From Bombilactobacillus mellis (GTDB lineage Bacteria > Bacillota > Bacilli > Lactobacillales > Lactobacillaceae): a stretch of 64,000 bases of DNA. The notes under the pieces are model-generated. The model was given only the letters and a program-made list of their open reading frames with translations. It was not told the DNA's origin and made no database searches. Positions 1-7,919 of the stretch are shown one piece after another (the stretch's first letter is position 1; every line of letters begins with the position of its first letter). The position numbers and the translations under genes were made by a program. The stretch is taken from assembly GCF_000967245.1 (NCBI RefSeq), contig NZ_KQ033878.1, positions 1 to 64,000 of the forward strand. The letters are read 5' to 3'.

Positions 1-23
1 ACTTAAAGGATAAGGATTTGCCG

Positions 24-1811
24 CTAGTTGGGGTAGTCGGGAAACAGCGGCAGCAGTTGGTGCTGCAGCGTATCTACCAGGCCTAAGTCGGACAGCTTAA
101 AGTAAGGACTGACTAGTAATGATACAATGGTCATTCTGGAAATGGGATTAGCTAAAACGCCCGTACCTAAAGCTTGACCGGCTTGAGTCAGTTGTTGAAT
201 TTGTTCATTAACTGCAGCTACCGGTTGGTTCGTCATTAAACCGGCTACAGGTAAGGCAATTTGGGCCAGGATTTGCCCGTCTTTAACGGCGACTAGTCCC
301 CCTTTTTGCTGCTTAACTTGTTGGGCTGCCAACAATGCATCCGAAGAATTACGATAAACAACGGTTAAGTTATGCGAATCATGAGACACGGTGCTGGCAA
401 TGGCCCCCTTATTAATACCGAATTTTTGGAGAAGCGCCTTTGCCCAGTGTTTTTGACCATAACGATTAATAACCGCCACAAACATAAAATCCTCCTGTTC
501 GGGAAGCAAAACGCGACCCTCATGCACCGCAAATTCTGCCGTTTTTAAATCAGTAAAAGCAGAAGTATAGGATTGATAAGCAATATAATTCATTTTGATC
601 TTGGAAAGCTGTTGTGCGGCTGATGGTACGGTCAAATCAAAATCAGATTCTTGTAATGGAGGTATGTGAATGGAATCAATCTTTTCTAACGCTAGTGCTT
701 TTGGTTGTTTAAATTCCACTAAGTGTTGCTTTTGATAAGTAATTTTTCCTTCCAACCAAATCATCAGTGGTTGAATATCAGTCAGATCGGCCGTCAACAC
801 AAAATCAGCCAAATAACCGGGAGCAATAGCACCTAAATCTGCAATTTGGGCTTCTTGTGCAGCATTAATAGTCGCAAAGCTCATGGCTGCTTGCGGACTG
901 AGACCTGCTCGCATAGCTTTATTAACGATCCCATTAATATGACCCTGCTTTTGAATAACATTGGCACGCCGATCGTCAGTACAAAAAGTAAACCTGCTTA
1001 AACAAGGCCAATCTTTGATCTCTTTAATAAATTTAACCAGATTACGAGTAGTATTGGCTTCTTTCAAGTCAATATACATACCGGCTCGTAATTTTTCTTT
1101 GATTTCAGCAATAGTGGACGATTCATGATCGGAAATGGGCCCGCCAATTCTATAAGCGGCTAAATCTTGTTGAGAAACTAACGGACAATGCCCTTGAATG
1201 TATAAGCCCTGATTCTCCACAGCAGTAATATTTTCGGCCATTCTGGTTGAATCATTGATGACGCCTTGATAATCCATGACTTCGGCTAAACCCACAACAC
1301 GCTTAAAAGTTAGAATTTTTTGAATCTGCTCTTTATGAAAAACTGCCCCGCTCACTTCCAAATGTTCTACAGAAGGAACACAAGAAGGGATATCAAACAA
1401 AACTCGAAGCGGTACATTTTCCGTAGCCGCCAACATGTATTCCAAGCCCTGAATTCCAAACGCATTTGCGATTTCATGCGGATCACAAATTACCGTTGTG
1501 GTGCCAAACGGGGCCACTAATTCCGCATATCTCTGCGGCGTTAGCATCGTGCTTTCAATATGGGTATGGGCATCAATTAAACCAGGCAACAGATAATTAG
1601 CCTGTCCATCTATTGTTTTCAAACCGGGAGGGGTGGTTTGTTGATCATAATCGACATAAGTAGTGAAGCCGTCTTTGACATAAACCGCGGCTGGACAGAT
1701 TTCTTTGGTAAAAACGTTAAATACTTGGACGTTAGTAATGACAAAGTCATTTTCGGCCAAATGTAAAGCTGCCTGTTTTAACACTTGGCGATTTTTTTGT
1801 TTGAGATACAT
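24..1811 (-). CDS. ade: Adenine deaminase
   Basis: Hydrolyses adenine to hypoxanthine and ammonia in the cytoplasm (purine salvage). The protein of about 595 residues has the usual length of the AdeC-type amidohydrolase family. Numbering from the TTG two codons upstream, the metal-binding motif GLIDAHTHIES lies near residue 80, DPHEIANAFG near 112, GHCP at 209, a further His at 231 and TDDRR near 280, all hallmarks of this family. I choose the ATG at 1811, about 8 nt after AAGGAAG, over that TTG. It is the last gene of a minus-strand operon, 14 nt after a PTS EIIC gene, which is an unexpected partner. The assignment is secure; the link with the PTS is inference. Confidence 0.95.
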   Translation of the reverse strand: MYLKQKNRQVLKQAALHLAENDFVITNVQVFNVFTKEICPAAVYVKDGFTTYVDYDQQTTPPGLKTIDGQANYLLPGLIDAHTHIESTMLTPQRYAELVAPFGTTTVICDPHEIANAFGIQGLEYMLAATENVPLRVLFDIPSCVPSVEHLEVSGAVFHKEQIQKILTFKRVVGLAEVMDYQGVINDSTRMAENITAVENQGLYIQGHCPLVSQQDLAAYRIGGPISDHESSTIAEIKEKLRAGMYIDLKEANTTRNLVKFIKEIKDWPCLSRFTFCTDDRRANVIQKQGHINGIVNKAMRAGLSPQAAMSFATINAAQEAQIADLGAIAPGYLADFVLTADLTDIQPLMIWLEGKITYQKQHLVEFKQPKALALEKIDSIHIPPLQESDFDLTVPSAAQQLSKIKMNYIAYQSYTSAFTDLKTAEFAVHEGRVLLPEQEDFMFVAVINRYGQKHWAKALLQKFGINKGAIASTVSHDSHNLTVVYRNSSDALLAAQQVKQQKGGLVAVKDGQILAQIALPVAGLMTNQPVAAVNEQIQQLTQAGQALGTGVLANPISRMTIVSLLVSPYFKLSDLGLVDTLQHQLLPLFPDYPN

Positions 1812-1825
1812 AAACAAGGCTTCCT

Positions 1826-3109
1826 TTAATTTGTCCCTAATTCTTCTTTTAATTGGGCTTTTTCATAAACTTTCATAAATGGAAAGTAAATGGCCATATC
1901 AATAATTACGAGAATAATAATTAACACTGGCCCTTTAAAGTCCGAAGTAGCAAAATAAGAACCAAAAATACTTGGCATATTAAATGACAACATGGCGAAA
2001 GTTTTTTTGACTAAGTGCAGACTCATAGCTAACCACGTCAGAATTGCATTTACGGTGGGAGCTAAAAATGCAGGAATAAACATAATCGGATTCAACATAA
2101 CCGGTAAACCAAAAGTGATCGGCTCTGAAATACCAAAGAAGGAAGGAATTAAGCCCATTTTACCGACTGCCCGCATTTGTTCTGACTTAGAAAATAGTAA
2201 TAACATCGCTAAAGGCAACGCACAACCGACACCGCCTATTTGGATAAAATAAGCCCAAGTAGCTTCAGTTAAAAACGTCGGCGGGACATGTCCGGTTGCA
2301 TTAGCCGCAGCATTGGCAGACAGGTTAATAAACATAATCGGGCCCATCAGTCCCCAAAAAGTAGCGTTATGAATTCCAAAAAACCAGCCTATACTGATAA
2401 TAATCGTCATAATTAGGACAAACCAAATGCTATCTGTAGCTTTTAGACCCGGGGTAATAATTTTAGTAAACCATTGAGCTAAAGTTGTATGATTCTTATT
2501 GAAAATAATAAAAATTGCAGAAAAGAAAGTCATAATAACTATTGAGGTCGACAGTGAAGCAAAGGTATTCGATAAAGAAGCCGGTACACTTTCCGGCATG
2601 TGAATTTCGCCAAAGTGTTTTGCTTTCAAAAAGCGATAGAGCTCAACAGTAGCGATAGCCACAAAAATTCCAATTAAAAGTCCTTTACCATCAATATAGG
2701 AAATTTCTACCATTTTTTGATTAAAAGTTAATTTGGTCGGCTTGGCAGTCAAAATCATGATTCCAAAAAACGATAACAGCAAAGGTGTCAAGGCTGATAT
2801 TTGATAGTGTTTACACAAATACCAAGTGATAGTTAAGCATACAAAAATTGCCATGGCACCCAACGTCAGGGTATTAATCCAAGTTAAAATTAAAGAATTG
2901 CTTTTGACAAAAGACGCCCAGGCCAATAAAAAGGCATTTTTGGTATGGGGAGTTACCGGCGCAGAACTAATAACGGAAACTAACCCTCCCATAACAGTGA
3001 TCGGCAAGATGGTTATAAAAGCATTTCTAATTGCTTCGAGATATTTTTGATTGCTTAATTTTTCAGCCACTTCTAAAAATTTATCTTCGATCTTGCTCAT
3101 TTCATTCAT
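1826..3109 (-). CDS. PTS lactose/cellobiose-family EIIC permease
   Basis: Membrane permease of a phosphotransferase system of the lactose/cellobiose/diacetylchitobiose class. It moves a sugar across the membrane while the partner EIIB phosphorylates it. The 427 residues form about ten hydrophobic segments; the motif GIHNATFWGLMGPI and the late segment with GISEPITFGLPVMLNP are typical of this EIIC class. The gene lies 5 nt after EIIB and 14 nt before adenine deaminase on the same strand, so all four genes are probably cotranscribed. The substrate cannot be read from sequence: cellobiose, chitobiose and other beta-glucosides are all possible. No phospho-beta-glucosidase is adjacent in the window. 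Confidence 0.93.
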   Translation of the reverse strand: MNEMSKIEDKFLEVAEKLSNQKYLEAIRNAFITILPITVMGGLVSVISSAPVTPHTKNAFLLAWASFVKSNSLILTWINTLTLGAMAIFVCLTITWYLCKHYQISALTPLLLSFFGIMILTAKPTKLTFNQKMVEISYIDGKGLLIGIFVAIATVELYRFLKAKHFGEIHMPESVPASLSNTFASLSTSIVIMTFFSAIFIIFNKNHTTLAQWFTKIITPGLKATDSIWFVLIMTIIISIGWFFGIHNATFWGLMGPIMFINLSANAAANATGHVPPTFLTEATWAYFIQIGGVGCALPLAMLLLFSKSEQMRAVGKMGLIPSFFGISEPITFGLPVMLNPIMFIPAFLAPTVNAILTWLAMSLHLVKKTFAMLSFNMPSIFGSYFATSDFKGPVLIIILVIIDMAIYFPFMKVYEKAQLKEELGTN

Positions 3110-3114
3110 TAGGT

Positions 3115-3423
3115 TTACAGAGCCTCACTTTTTGCTAATTCTGCTTGAGCGGCAGCCAAAATTTCTTGGGCCCGCATCAATCCGTAACTTCGCGGATCAA
3201 TCCCAATTACCGGGATATCTTTGGTTAGTTCTTTTCTCATTTGGGGAATCAGGTATCTAATTTGCGGAGCCACCATCACAATATCTTGATCAGCAACAAA
3301 ATCTAAAAACTCGCCTTCGCCTTTGGCCATAACACTAAACTGGTCAGGAGCTGCTTTATTCATTTTTTGGGCGAGCATCGCAGTTGACATTCCGGAATTG
3401 CAAACTAATAATATTTTTTTCAA
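3115..3423 (-). CDS. PTS lactose/cellobiose-family EIIB
   Basis: Small cytoplasmic phosphocarrier (102 residues) that takes phosphate from EIIA and passes it to the sugar entering through EIIC. The N-terminal loop VCNSGMSTAML places the phosphorylated cysteine at residue 8, exactly as in cellobiose-type EIIB proteins. It begins with TTG after an AAGGG Shine-Dalgarno, 1 nt after the end of the EIIA gene, and precedes EIIC by 5 nt, which indicates one transcript. Length and motif match the family fully. Confidence 0.95.
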   Translation of the reverse strand: MKKILLVCNSGMSTAMLAQKMNKAAPDQFSVMAKGEGEFLDFVADQDIVMVAPQIRYLIPQMRKELTKDIPVIGIDPRSYGLMRAQEILAAAQAELAKSEAL

Positions 3424-3424
3424 T

Positions 3425-3736
3425 TTATTTTTTCCCTTCTAATTGTTGATAAATCACCTTAAAATTGTCCATCAAGGCGTAGATAGTTTCCGCCGCAGTT
3501 AAATGATCTTCTGCATGAATTAACAATAAGTTAGTTTCAGTGCTATTCTCTTGGGCAAATTCCTGCAATAACTCTCCATGTACTTTTTGGGCCGCTTTTA
3601 AGCAAGTCTGGGCTTGGTGGACTTTATTTAAACCCGTTTCAAGTTGCTGCTGTTGAAAACAGTTCAGAGCTTCTTGACATAAAGATTGCGCAGTGCCGCT
3701 TTGCGCTATAATTTGCATTAACTGTGTCTCTTCCAC
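3425..3736 (-). CDS. PTS lactose/cellobiose-family EIIA
   Basis: Cytoplasmic helical EIIA (103 residues) that receives phosphate from HPr. The conserved motif LLLIHAEDHL places the phosphorylated histidine at residue 74. The start is GTG with a strong AAAGGAG 8 nt upstream (3745-3751). It is the first gene of the EIIA-EIIB-EIIC-adenine deaminase operon. I looked for a promoter and a catabolite-response element in the 500 bases upstream and found none that is convincing. Confidence 0.95.
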   Translation of the reverse strand: MEETQLMQIIAQSGTAQSLCQEALNCFQQQQLETGLNKVHQAQTCLKAAQKVHGELLQEFAQENSTETNLLLIHAEDHLTAAETIYALMDNFKVIYQQLEGKK

Positions 3737-4220
3737 AGATCAGTCTCCTTTACTTATACCGAGGGTGTCACTGGCCACCATAATTAAAAAACCAAAATTT
3801 CATTTATCACCATTTGGTTCCGATAAACTTGTAATGCAATTAATTATATTGTTCGTTTTTCATAAAAATATAACCACTAAATAAGTAAAATAGAATTCAT
3901 CTCCTTTTTTATTTCTGAATAATAATTTCGGCAAATCATTAAATAGTTCGTATAACAATTGTAACAATTTTTCAAAAAAAATAAAGGCTCTGTTTGTCTT
4001 TTCTCTAAATTTTTCTTCTGAATTACACCACAAAAGCACTGCTGCCAAGCTTTAGCAATTTAAAAATTATTTAAAGAATAATTAAACCATCATTGCAAAG
4101 CTAATTTTTACATAATTAATATGAAAAAAGTTCGTTTTTATTTGTAATCCTAACGCCAAAGAGTTATCTATTTATGTAAATTTTTGCTGCAATATAAAGT
4201 GTTAACCTTGATCAGACCCA
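3737..4220. other. Intergenic region without a recognisable gene
   Basis: AT-rich stretch upstream of the PTS operon. Short open frames are present, but none has a ribosome binding site with a family-like product. It presumably holds the operon promoter, which I cannot place. Confidence 0.4.
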
Positions 4221-4254
4221 GCAAAAAAGGCGAAAGTCTGGAAAAACTTTCGCC
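4221..4254 (-). terminator. Intrinsic terminator of the antiporter gene
   Basis: Arms GGCGAAAGT and ACTTTCGCC (9 bp) around an 8-nt loop. Read on the minus strand, the stem is followed by a run of T, 60 nt beyond the antiporter stop codon. Confidence 0.85.
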
Positions 4255-4313
4255 AACACAATGTGCCCTGTAGTCTTGATGCTTTGATCCAAGTTTTATA
4301 CTCGCTCTGCTAT

Positions 4314-5480
4314 TTATTTGGCAGCTGATCCTAAGCGGTGAATGCTGACTTTTAATAATAAAGGTGCCACAATAGTGGTCAATATCAAAGCGCCTACCAC
4401 AGCAGAATAACGATCAGGAGCTAAGAGATGATTTTGGACACCAATTTGGGCAATAACTAAGGCCATCTCCCCACGCGAAACCATTCCTGAACCAATGACT
4501 AAAGTACTAGCATTAGAAAAACCCGCTAATTTTGCTCCCCCACCAGCACCAATTAATTTAGTCAAAACACCGATCACAGTTAAGACAAGAAACAACTGCC
4601 AATCCTGTACTAAACCAGTCAATGTTAGTTGCAGACCGACACTAACAAAAAAGATGGGAATAAATAAAGCATAGCCCAGTGCATTTAATTTTTTACTTAA
4701 AATTTTTTGATAAGAAGTCTGCCCGCAAGCCAGCCCAGCAAAAAAGGCACCAATAATCGCACTTAAGCCCACTAAGTCGGCCAAATAAGCTAAGCCCAAA
4801 CATAAAATCAATGCAATTACTGTTTCGGCTTGAGGAATCAGTAGTTTAGCTGCTAATGCCATAAAACGCGGGACTAGCCAATAACTCACTACCAATAACA
4901 ATAATAAATAACCACCCTGCGCTAATAATTCCACTCCTAAGTTGGGAAACTTATTTCCCGACTGCAAAGTGGGACCGGCTAAACTACTGACGATACTTAA
5001 CAGCAAAACTGCCAATATATCATCGACTACAGCAGCTGCCAAAATGGTTGCTCCTTGAGGACTATCCAATTGCTGCATTTCTTGTAAAACCGCTACGGAA
5101 ATCGAAACCGAAGTTGCCGCCAAAGTCAAACCTAAAAAAATGCTAGTCCAAGTATTAAAATGAAAAGCGATTCCAGTACCAAATCCGCCGATGATCGGCA
5201 CTACCATTCCTAAAACGGCTACCAGCAGGCTGGGACGGCCAAAGCGTTTCAATAAACCTAAATCGCTATCTAATCCTGCTAAAAACATGAGAATAATGAC
5301 ACCAAGTTCTGATAACAAGTGTAAATCGGCTGTAGGACGCACCCAATTCAAAAGTGCCGGTCCTAAAACTACACCAGCGATTAATTCTCCCACCACCGCT
5401 GGCAATTGCAGCCGCACACTAATCTGACCGGCAATTGCTGCAGCTATTAAAATCAACGCACTGACCCCTAAAAATTGCAT
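4314..5480 (-). CDS. Cation:proton antiporter (CPA2/Kef-NapA type)
   Basis: Integral membrane exchanger of Na+ or K+ for protons. From the ATG at 5480 the protein has 388 residues and about 12 hydrophobic segments; features include GELIAGVVLGPALLN near the start, AATSVSISVAVLQEM, VVDDILAVLLLS (the paired Asp motif of CPA2 antiporters) and SRGEMALVIAQ. It lacks the C-terminal TrkA-N domain of full KefB/C. A TTG 39 nt upstream (5519) has a better Shine-Dalgarno (GGAGGT, 6 nt away) and would add 13 polar residues, so the start is uncertain. The leader contains a long hairpin that would pair with that GGAGGT. A ClC gene lies upstream on the same strand. Confidence 0.88.
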   Translation of the reverse strand: MQFLGVSALILIAAAIAGQISVRLQLPAVVGELIAGVVLGPALLNWVRPTADLHLLSELGVIILMFLAGLDSDLGLLKRFGRPSLLVAVLGMVVPIIGGFGTGIAFHFNTWTSIFLGLTLAATSVSISVAVLQEMQQLDSPQGATILAAAVVDDILAVLLLSIVSSLAGPTLQSGNKFPNLGVELLAQGGYLLLLLVVSYWLVPRFMALAAKLLIPQAETVIALILCLGLAYLADLVGLSAIIGAFFAGLACGQTSYQKILSKKLNALGYALFIPIFFVSVGLQLTLTGLVQDWQLFLVLTVIGVLTKLIGAGGGAKLAGFSNASTLVIGSGMVSRGEMALVIAQIGVQNHLLAPDRYSAVVGALILTTIVAPLLLKVSIHRLGSAAK

Positions 5481-5520
5481 CTTAGCCACTTCTTTTCTAT
5501 TTTTAGTTTGAAGAAACAAA

Positions 5521-5579
5521 AAAAGACCTCCAAAAATTTCCTGGGCAACCCAACCACAGGAAAATTCTTGAAAGTCTTA
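5521..5579 (-). terminator. Long hairpin with U-tract between ClC and antiporter genes
   Basis: On the minus strand AAGAC pairs with GTCTT and an inner TTTCCTG pairs with CAGGAAA, with mostly paired bases between; a T-run follows. It can act as the terminator of the ClC gene. Because GGAGGT upstream of a TTG start lies in its 3' arm, it could also control translation of the antiporter. Confidence 0.65.
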
Positions 5580-5610
5580 ACTTCAACCATGAATATTTAA
5601 TTTATTTTTT

Positions 5611-5619
5611 ATTGTACCA
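5611..5619 (-). promoter_or_regulatory. Extended -10 promoter candidate for the antiporter
   Basis: Minus strand reads TGG then TACAAT, a TGn extended -10 box, between the ClC stop and the hairpin. No clear -35 box. A start near 5604 would place the whole hairpin in the antiporter leader. Confidence 0.45.
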
Positions 5620-5643
5620 GATTAAAAAACTGATTTCCAGACC

Positions 5644-7179
5644 TTAAGTCTTAGCATCTTCAGGCAATTGTTTTTGTAAAAGCTGATAACCGGCTAAATT
5701 AGTAGAAATTACCAAAATATCACCTGTCTGCAGCAAAGTGTCCCCTTGCGGCAATAATTCATGCTCACCACGAATAATTTTTAAAACTAGAGTCTGTGGT
5801 GGCCAGGTAAGAGAGCGAATTTGCTGGTTAGCTAAAGGGCTGGCAGCAAAAATTGTCAGCTGAAAAATTTGATTATTATCACTTACAGTCTGGGCTTTTT
5901 GTGGAATTAACATTTTATTTAATAAAGAATCATAGATGGGTGCGCCCCCTAATAAATCAACTACCAAATAAGCTACGAGTGCAACTATTGCCAAAGGCAT
6001 TAAATGCTTTAAGGAACCTACCATTTCAGTAATTAACAAAATTGCCGTAAACGGAGCCTTGCTAATACCGGCAAATAAGCCGGCCATCCCCCAAACTATA
6101 AAGCCAATCTGGACGCTGGCCGGTAATAAATGCACTGTTACAAGGCAGCGAGCTACTAAAAATCCAGCCAATGCTCCCAAAGATAAAATCGGCAGGAAAA
6201 TACCTCCGGGAGCTCCGGAACCATAAGCCAGCATGGACCAGCCAAAACGAACAAGTAAAATTATTACTAGGCTGCCGATACTGAGAACTTGTGCTGCTGG
6301 TAATTGTAAAATCAGCTGATTGCCGCCACCTAATAATTCCGGTCGCCAAAAGCCTAAAGGTATAATGAAGAGCAAAGCTAAAGAAATCTGAAAAGGACGG
6401 GAAATTCGTCCGGCAATGGTGTAGTAAAATTGCGGCATTTTTAATAAAACCCATTGATAAGCGTAACCCAAGACTCCCAAAACCAAACCTAAAAATAACA
6501 AGGCCCAATAATTCTTTAAAGATAAACTGGGAACCAGACCCAAATGTAAAACCGGTCGTAATCCAAAAATATTGCTGGCAACTAAATTAGCACTTAAGGA
6601 GCTGGCTAGAGAGCTCATCCAGATTAACGGTGAAAAATTATGATAAATTTCTTCTAAAACAAAAAAGGTACTGGCTAAAGGTGCATTAAAAGCAGCTGCT
6701 AAACCACCAGCCGCTCCAGCAGCCAGAAGGACATTTCGATCGGCAGTATTTGTGGACCAAGTTTGCCCCAATCCTTGTCCTACAGCGGCTCCTAATTGAA
6801 TTGAAGGCCCTTCACGGCCTAAAATCAATCCTGTACTTAAACTTAAAATCCCCGCCAGAAACTTACGCCATAAAATTGGCCACCAAGCAAGATGCAGTTG
6901 ATTGCGCAATTGCCCCTCTACTTCAGGAATTCCGGATCCCATAATATGTGGTTGTTGCCTACTTAAATTTCCAACAATTAAGGCAATCAATAAATTCCCT
7001 GCTAAAATTACCCATAGTATCGTTGGTTTATGCTGAGCCAGACGATATAACTGCTGAGTCAGCTGAAAACCATGTGCAATCAGCCAGCGAAAGGCACTAA
7101 CAACTAGCCCTGCCAGTATTCCTATGAGTAGTCCTTGGATAATAACCTGTGCATGTTTTAGACGTAAACGTGTCGGCAT
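5644..7179 (-). CDS. ClC-family chloride channel/antiporter with TrkA-C domain
   Basis: Membrane Cl-/H+ antiporter or anion channel, 511 residues. ClC signature motifs are present in order: GSGIPEV at 81-87, GREGPSIQLG at 121-130 (the gating Glu is in this loop) and GSGAPGGIFLP near residue 335. The last about 80 residues resemble an RCK/TrkA C-terminal ligand-binding domain. The start is ATG with GAGGG 5 nt before it. The motif GREGP rather than a fluoride-type loop argues for chloride, not fluoride. The antiporter gene follows, suggesting joint ion or pH homeostasis (inference). Confidence 0.93.
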   Translation of the reverse strand: MPTRLRLKHAQVIIQGLLIGILAGLVVSAFRWLIAHGFQLTQQLYRLAQHKPTILWVILAGNLLIALIVGNLSRQQPHIMGSGIPEVEGQLRNQLHLAWWPILWRKFLAGILSLSTGLILGREGPSIQLGAAVGQGLGQTWSTNTADRNVLLAAGAAGGLAAAFNAPLASTFFVLEEIYHNFSPLIWMSSLASSLSANLVASNIFGLRPVLHLGLVPSLSLKNYWALLFLGLVLGVLGYAYQWVLLKMPQFYYTIAGRISRPFQISLALLFIIPLGFWRPELLGGGNQLILQLPAAQVLSIGSLVIILLVRFGWSMLAYGSGAPGGIFLPILSLGALAGFLVARCLVTVHLLPASVQIGFIVWGMAGLFAGISKAPFTAILLITEMVGSLKHLMPLAIVALVAYLVVDLLGGAPIYDSLLNKMLIPQKAQTVSDNNQIFQLTIFAASPLANQQIRSLTWPPQTLVLKIIRGEHELLPQGDTLLQTGDILVISTNLAGYQLLQKQLPEDAKT

Positions 7180-7223
7180 AGCTGCCCTCTTTAAAGTAAA
7201 TATTAGAAAAAAGCCTCCTATCT

Positions 7224-7253
7224 ATGGTAGTAGTTTCAGTCCCAGATCGTCAA
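7224..7253 (-). promoter_or_regulatory. Promoter candidate for the ClC gene
   Basis: Minus-strand -35 TTGACG (7248-7253) and -10 TACCAT (7224-7229) with an 18-nt spacer, 45 nt upstream of the ATG. Confidence 0.4.
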
Positions 7254-7464
7254 GCGCAATTATGCGACTTTGCCAGACTGATCGAAAAAATACTAGAATT
7301 GGTTGGCAGTTTCGATAAAAAAGAACACTACACCTAAGTCGGCTGCTTTTTATCACAAAAACATTTAGTATTTTCCGCATTTGAAGGCTAGACTATTAAT
7401 TAATATTTACATAAGGAGTGTAGCTAATGAAATCGGCTTTCTTTACTTAGGAGAATTGATCAAT

Positions 7465-7698
7465 ATGCCCCTGCTAGATTTCAATATTTCTAATATTATT
7501 GGTCATTTAAGTTCAGCGCAATTTTTTGCAATTTATACCATTATCTGTGGCCTAGGATATGGTCTTTCATCAGTTATCTTTAGCTACTTCACTGACCAAG
7601 TTAATGTGGATTTCCTAATTCTGATCGGTCTATCATTTTTAACCTGTTTAATTTTAATAATAATCTCTTTATTCCACCATCAGAAACAAGCCGATTAG
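7465..7698 (+). pseudogene. Probable C-terminal remnant of a membrane transporter
   Basis: A 77-residue frame starting at the ATG at 7465 encodes two hydrophobic segments and a short basic tail, as at the C-terminus of a 12-TM major facilitator transporter. Upstream, an AAGGAG at 7413 correctly precedes another ATG at 7427, but that frame stops after seven codons. This suggests that a longer gene has lost its middle and its frame. It could instead be a small membrane protein using the AGGAG at 7449. I cannot name the original family with certainty. Confidence 0.4.
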
Positions 7699-7751
7699 CT
7701 ACATCATATGATAATAATAAACTTAAATTTCTCTAAGCATTATCTACTGTC

Positions 7752-7793
7752 AAAAAGTGATTGTATCAATTTTGTGATGCAATCACTTTTTTA
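7752..7793 (+). terminator. Intrinsic terminator, probably bidirectional
   Basis: Arms AAAAAGTGATTG and CAATCACTTTTT (12 bp) around a 16-nt loop, followed by T on both strands; 54 nt after the transporter remnant. Confidence 0.75.
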
Positions 7794-7858
7794 TTTCAGA
7801 AAAATTATTCTGGCCTTATTTGCGACCTGCCAAGACTTGAAATCATACTTAAATGCAA

Positions 7859-7886
7859 ATAAAAAAGCTATGATTAAAATCATAGC
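7859..7886 (-). terminator. Terminator of the first surface-protein gene
   Basis: Arms GCTATGATT and AATCATAGC; on the minus strand followed by TTTTTT. An identical hairpin ends the second copy at 10988-11013. Confidence 0.8.
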
Positions 7887-7919
7887 CAAAATCTTTTCTC
7901 TAAGCAAATGAACCCGCTA

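Noticed and set aside
3860-4048. 62-codon minus-strand frame upstream of the PTS operon
   Set aside because: No proper ribosome binding site, biased AT-rich composition and no family resemblance.
5521-5619. Fluoride, ydaO or yybP riboswitch upstream of the antiporter
   Set aside because: Considered because of the ion transporters, but the conserved sequence elements of these families are not present.
6062-6508. 148-codon open frame on the minus strand
   Set aside because: Lies wholly within the ClC gene in another frame; composition is unlike real proteins and there is no ribosome binding site.
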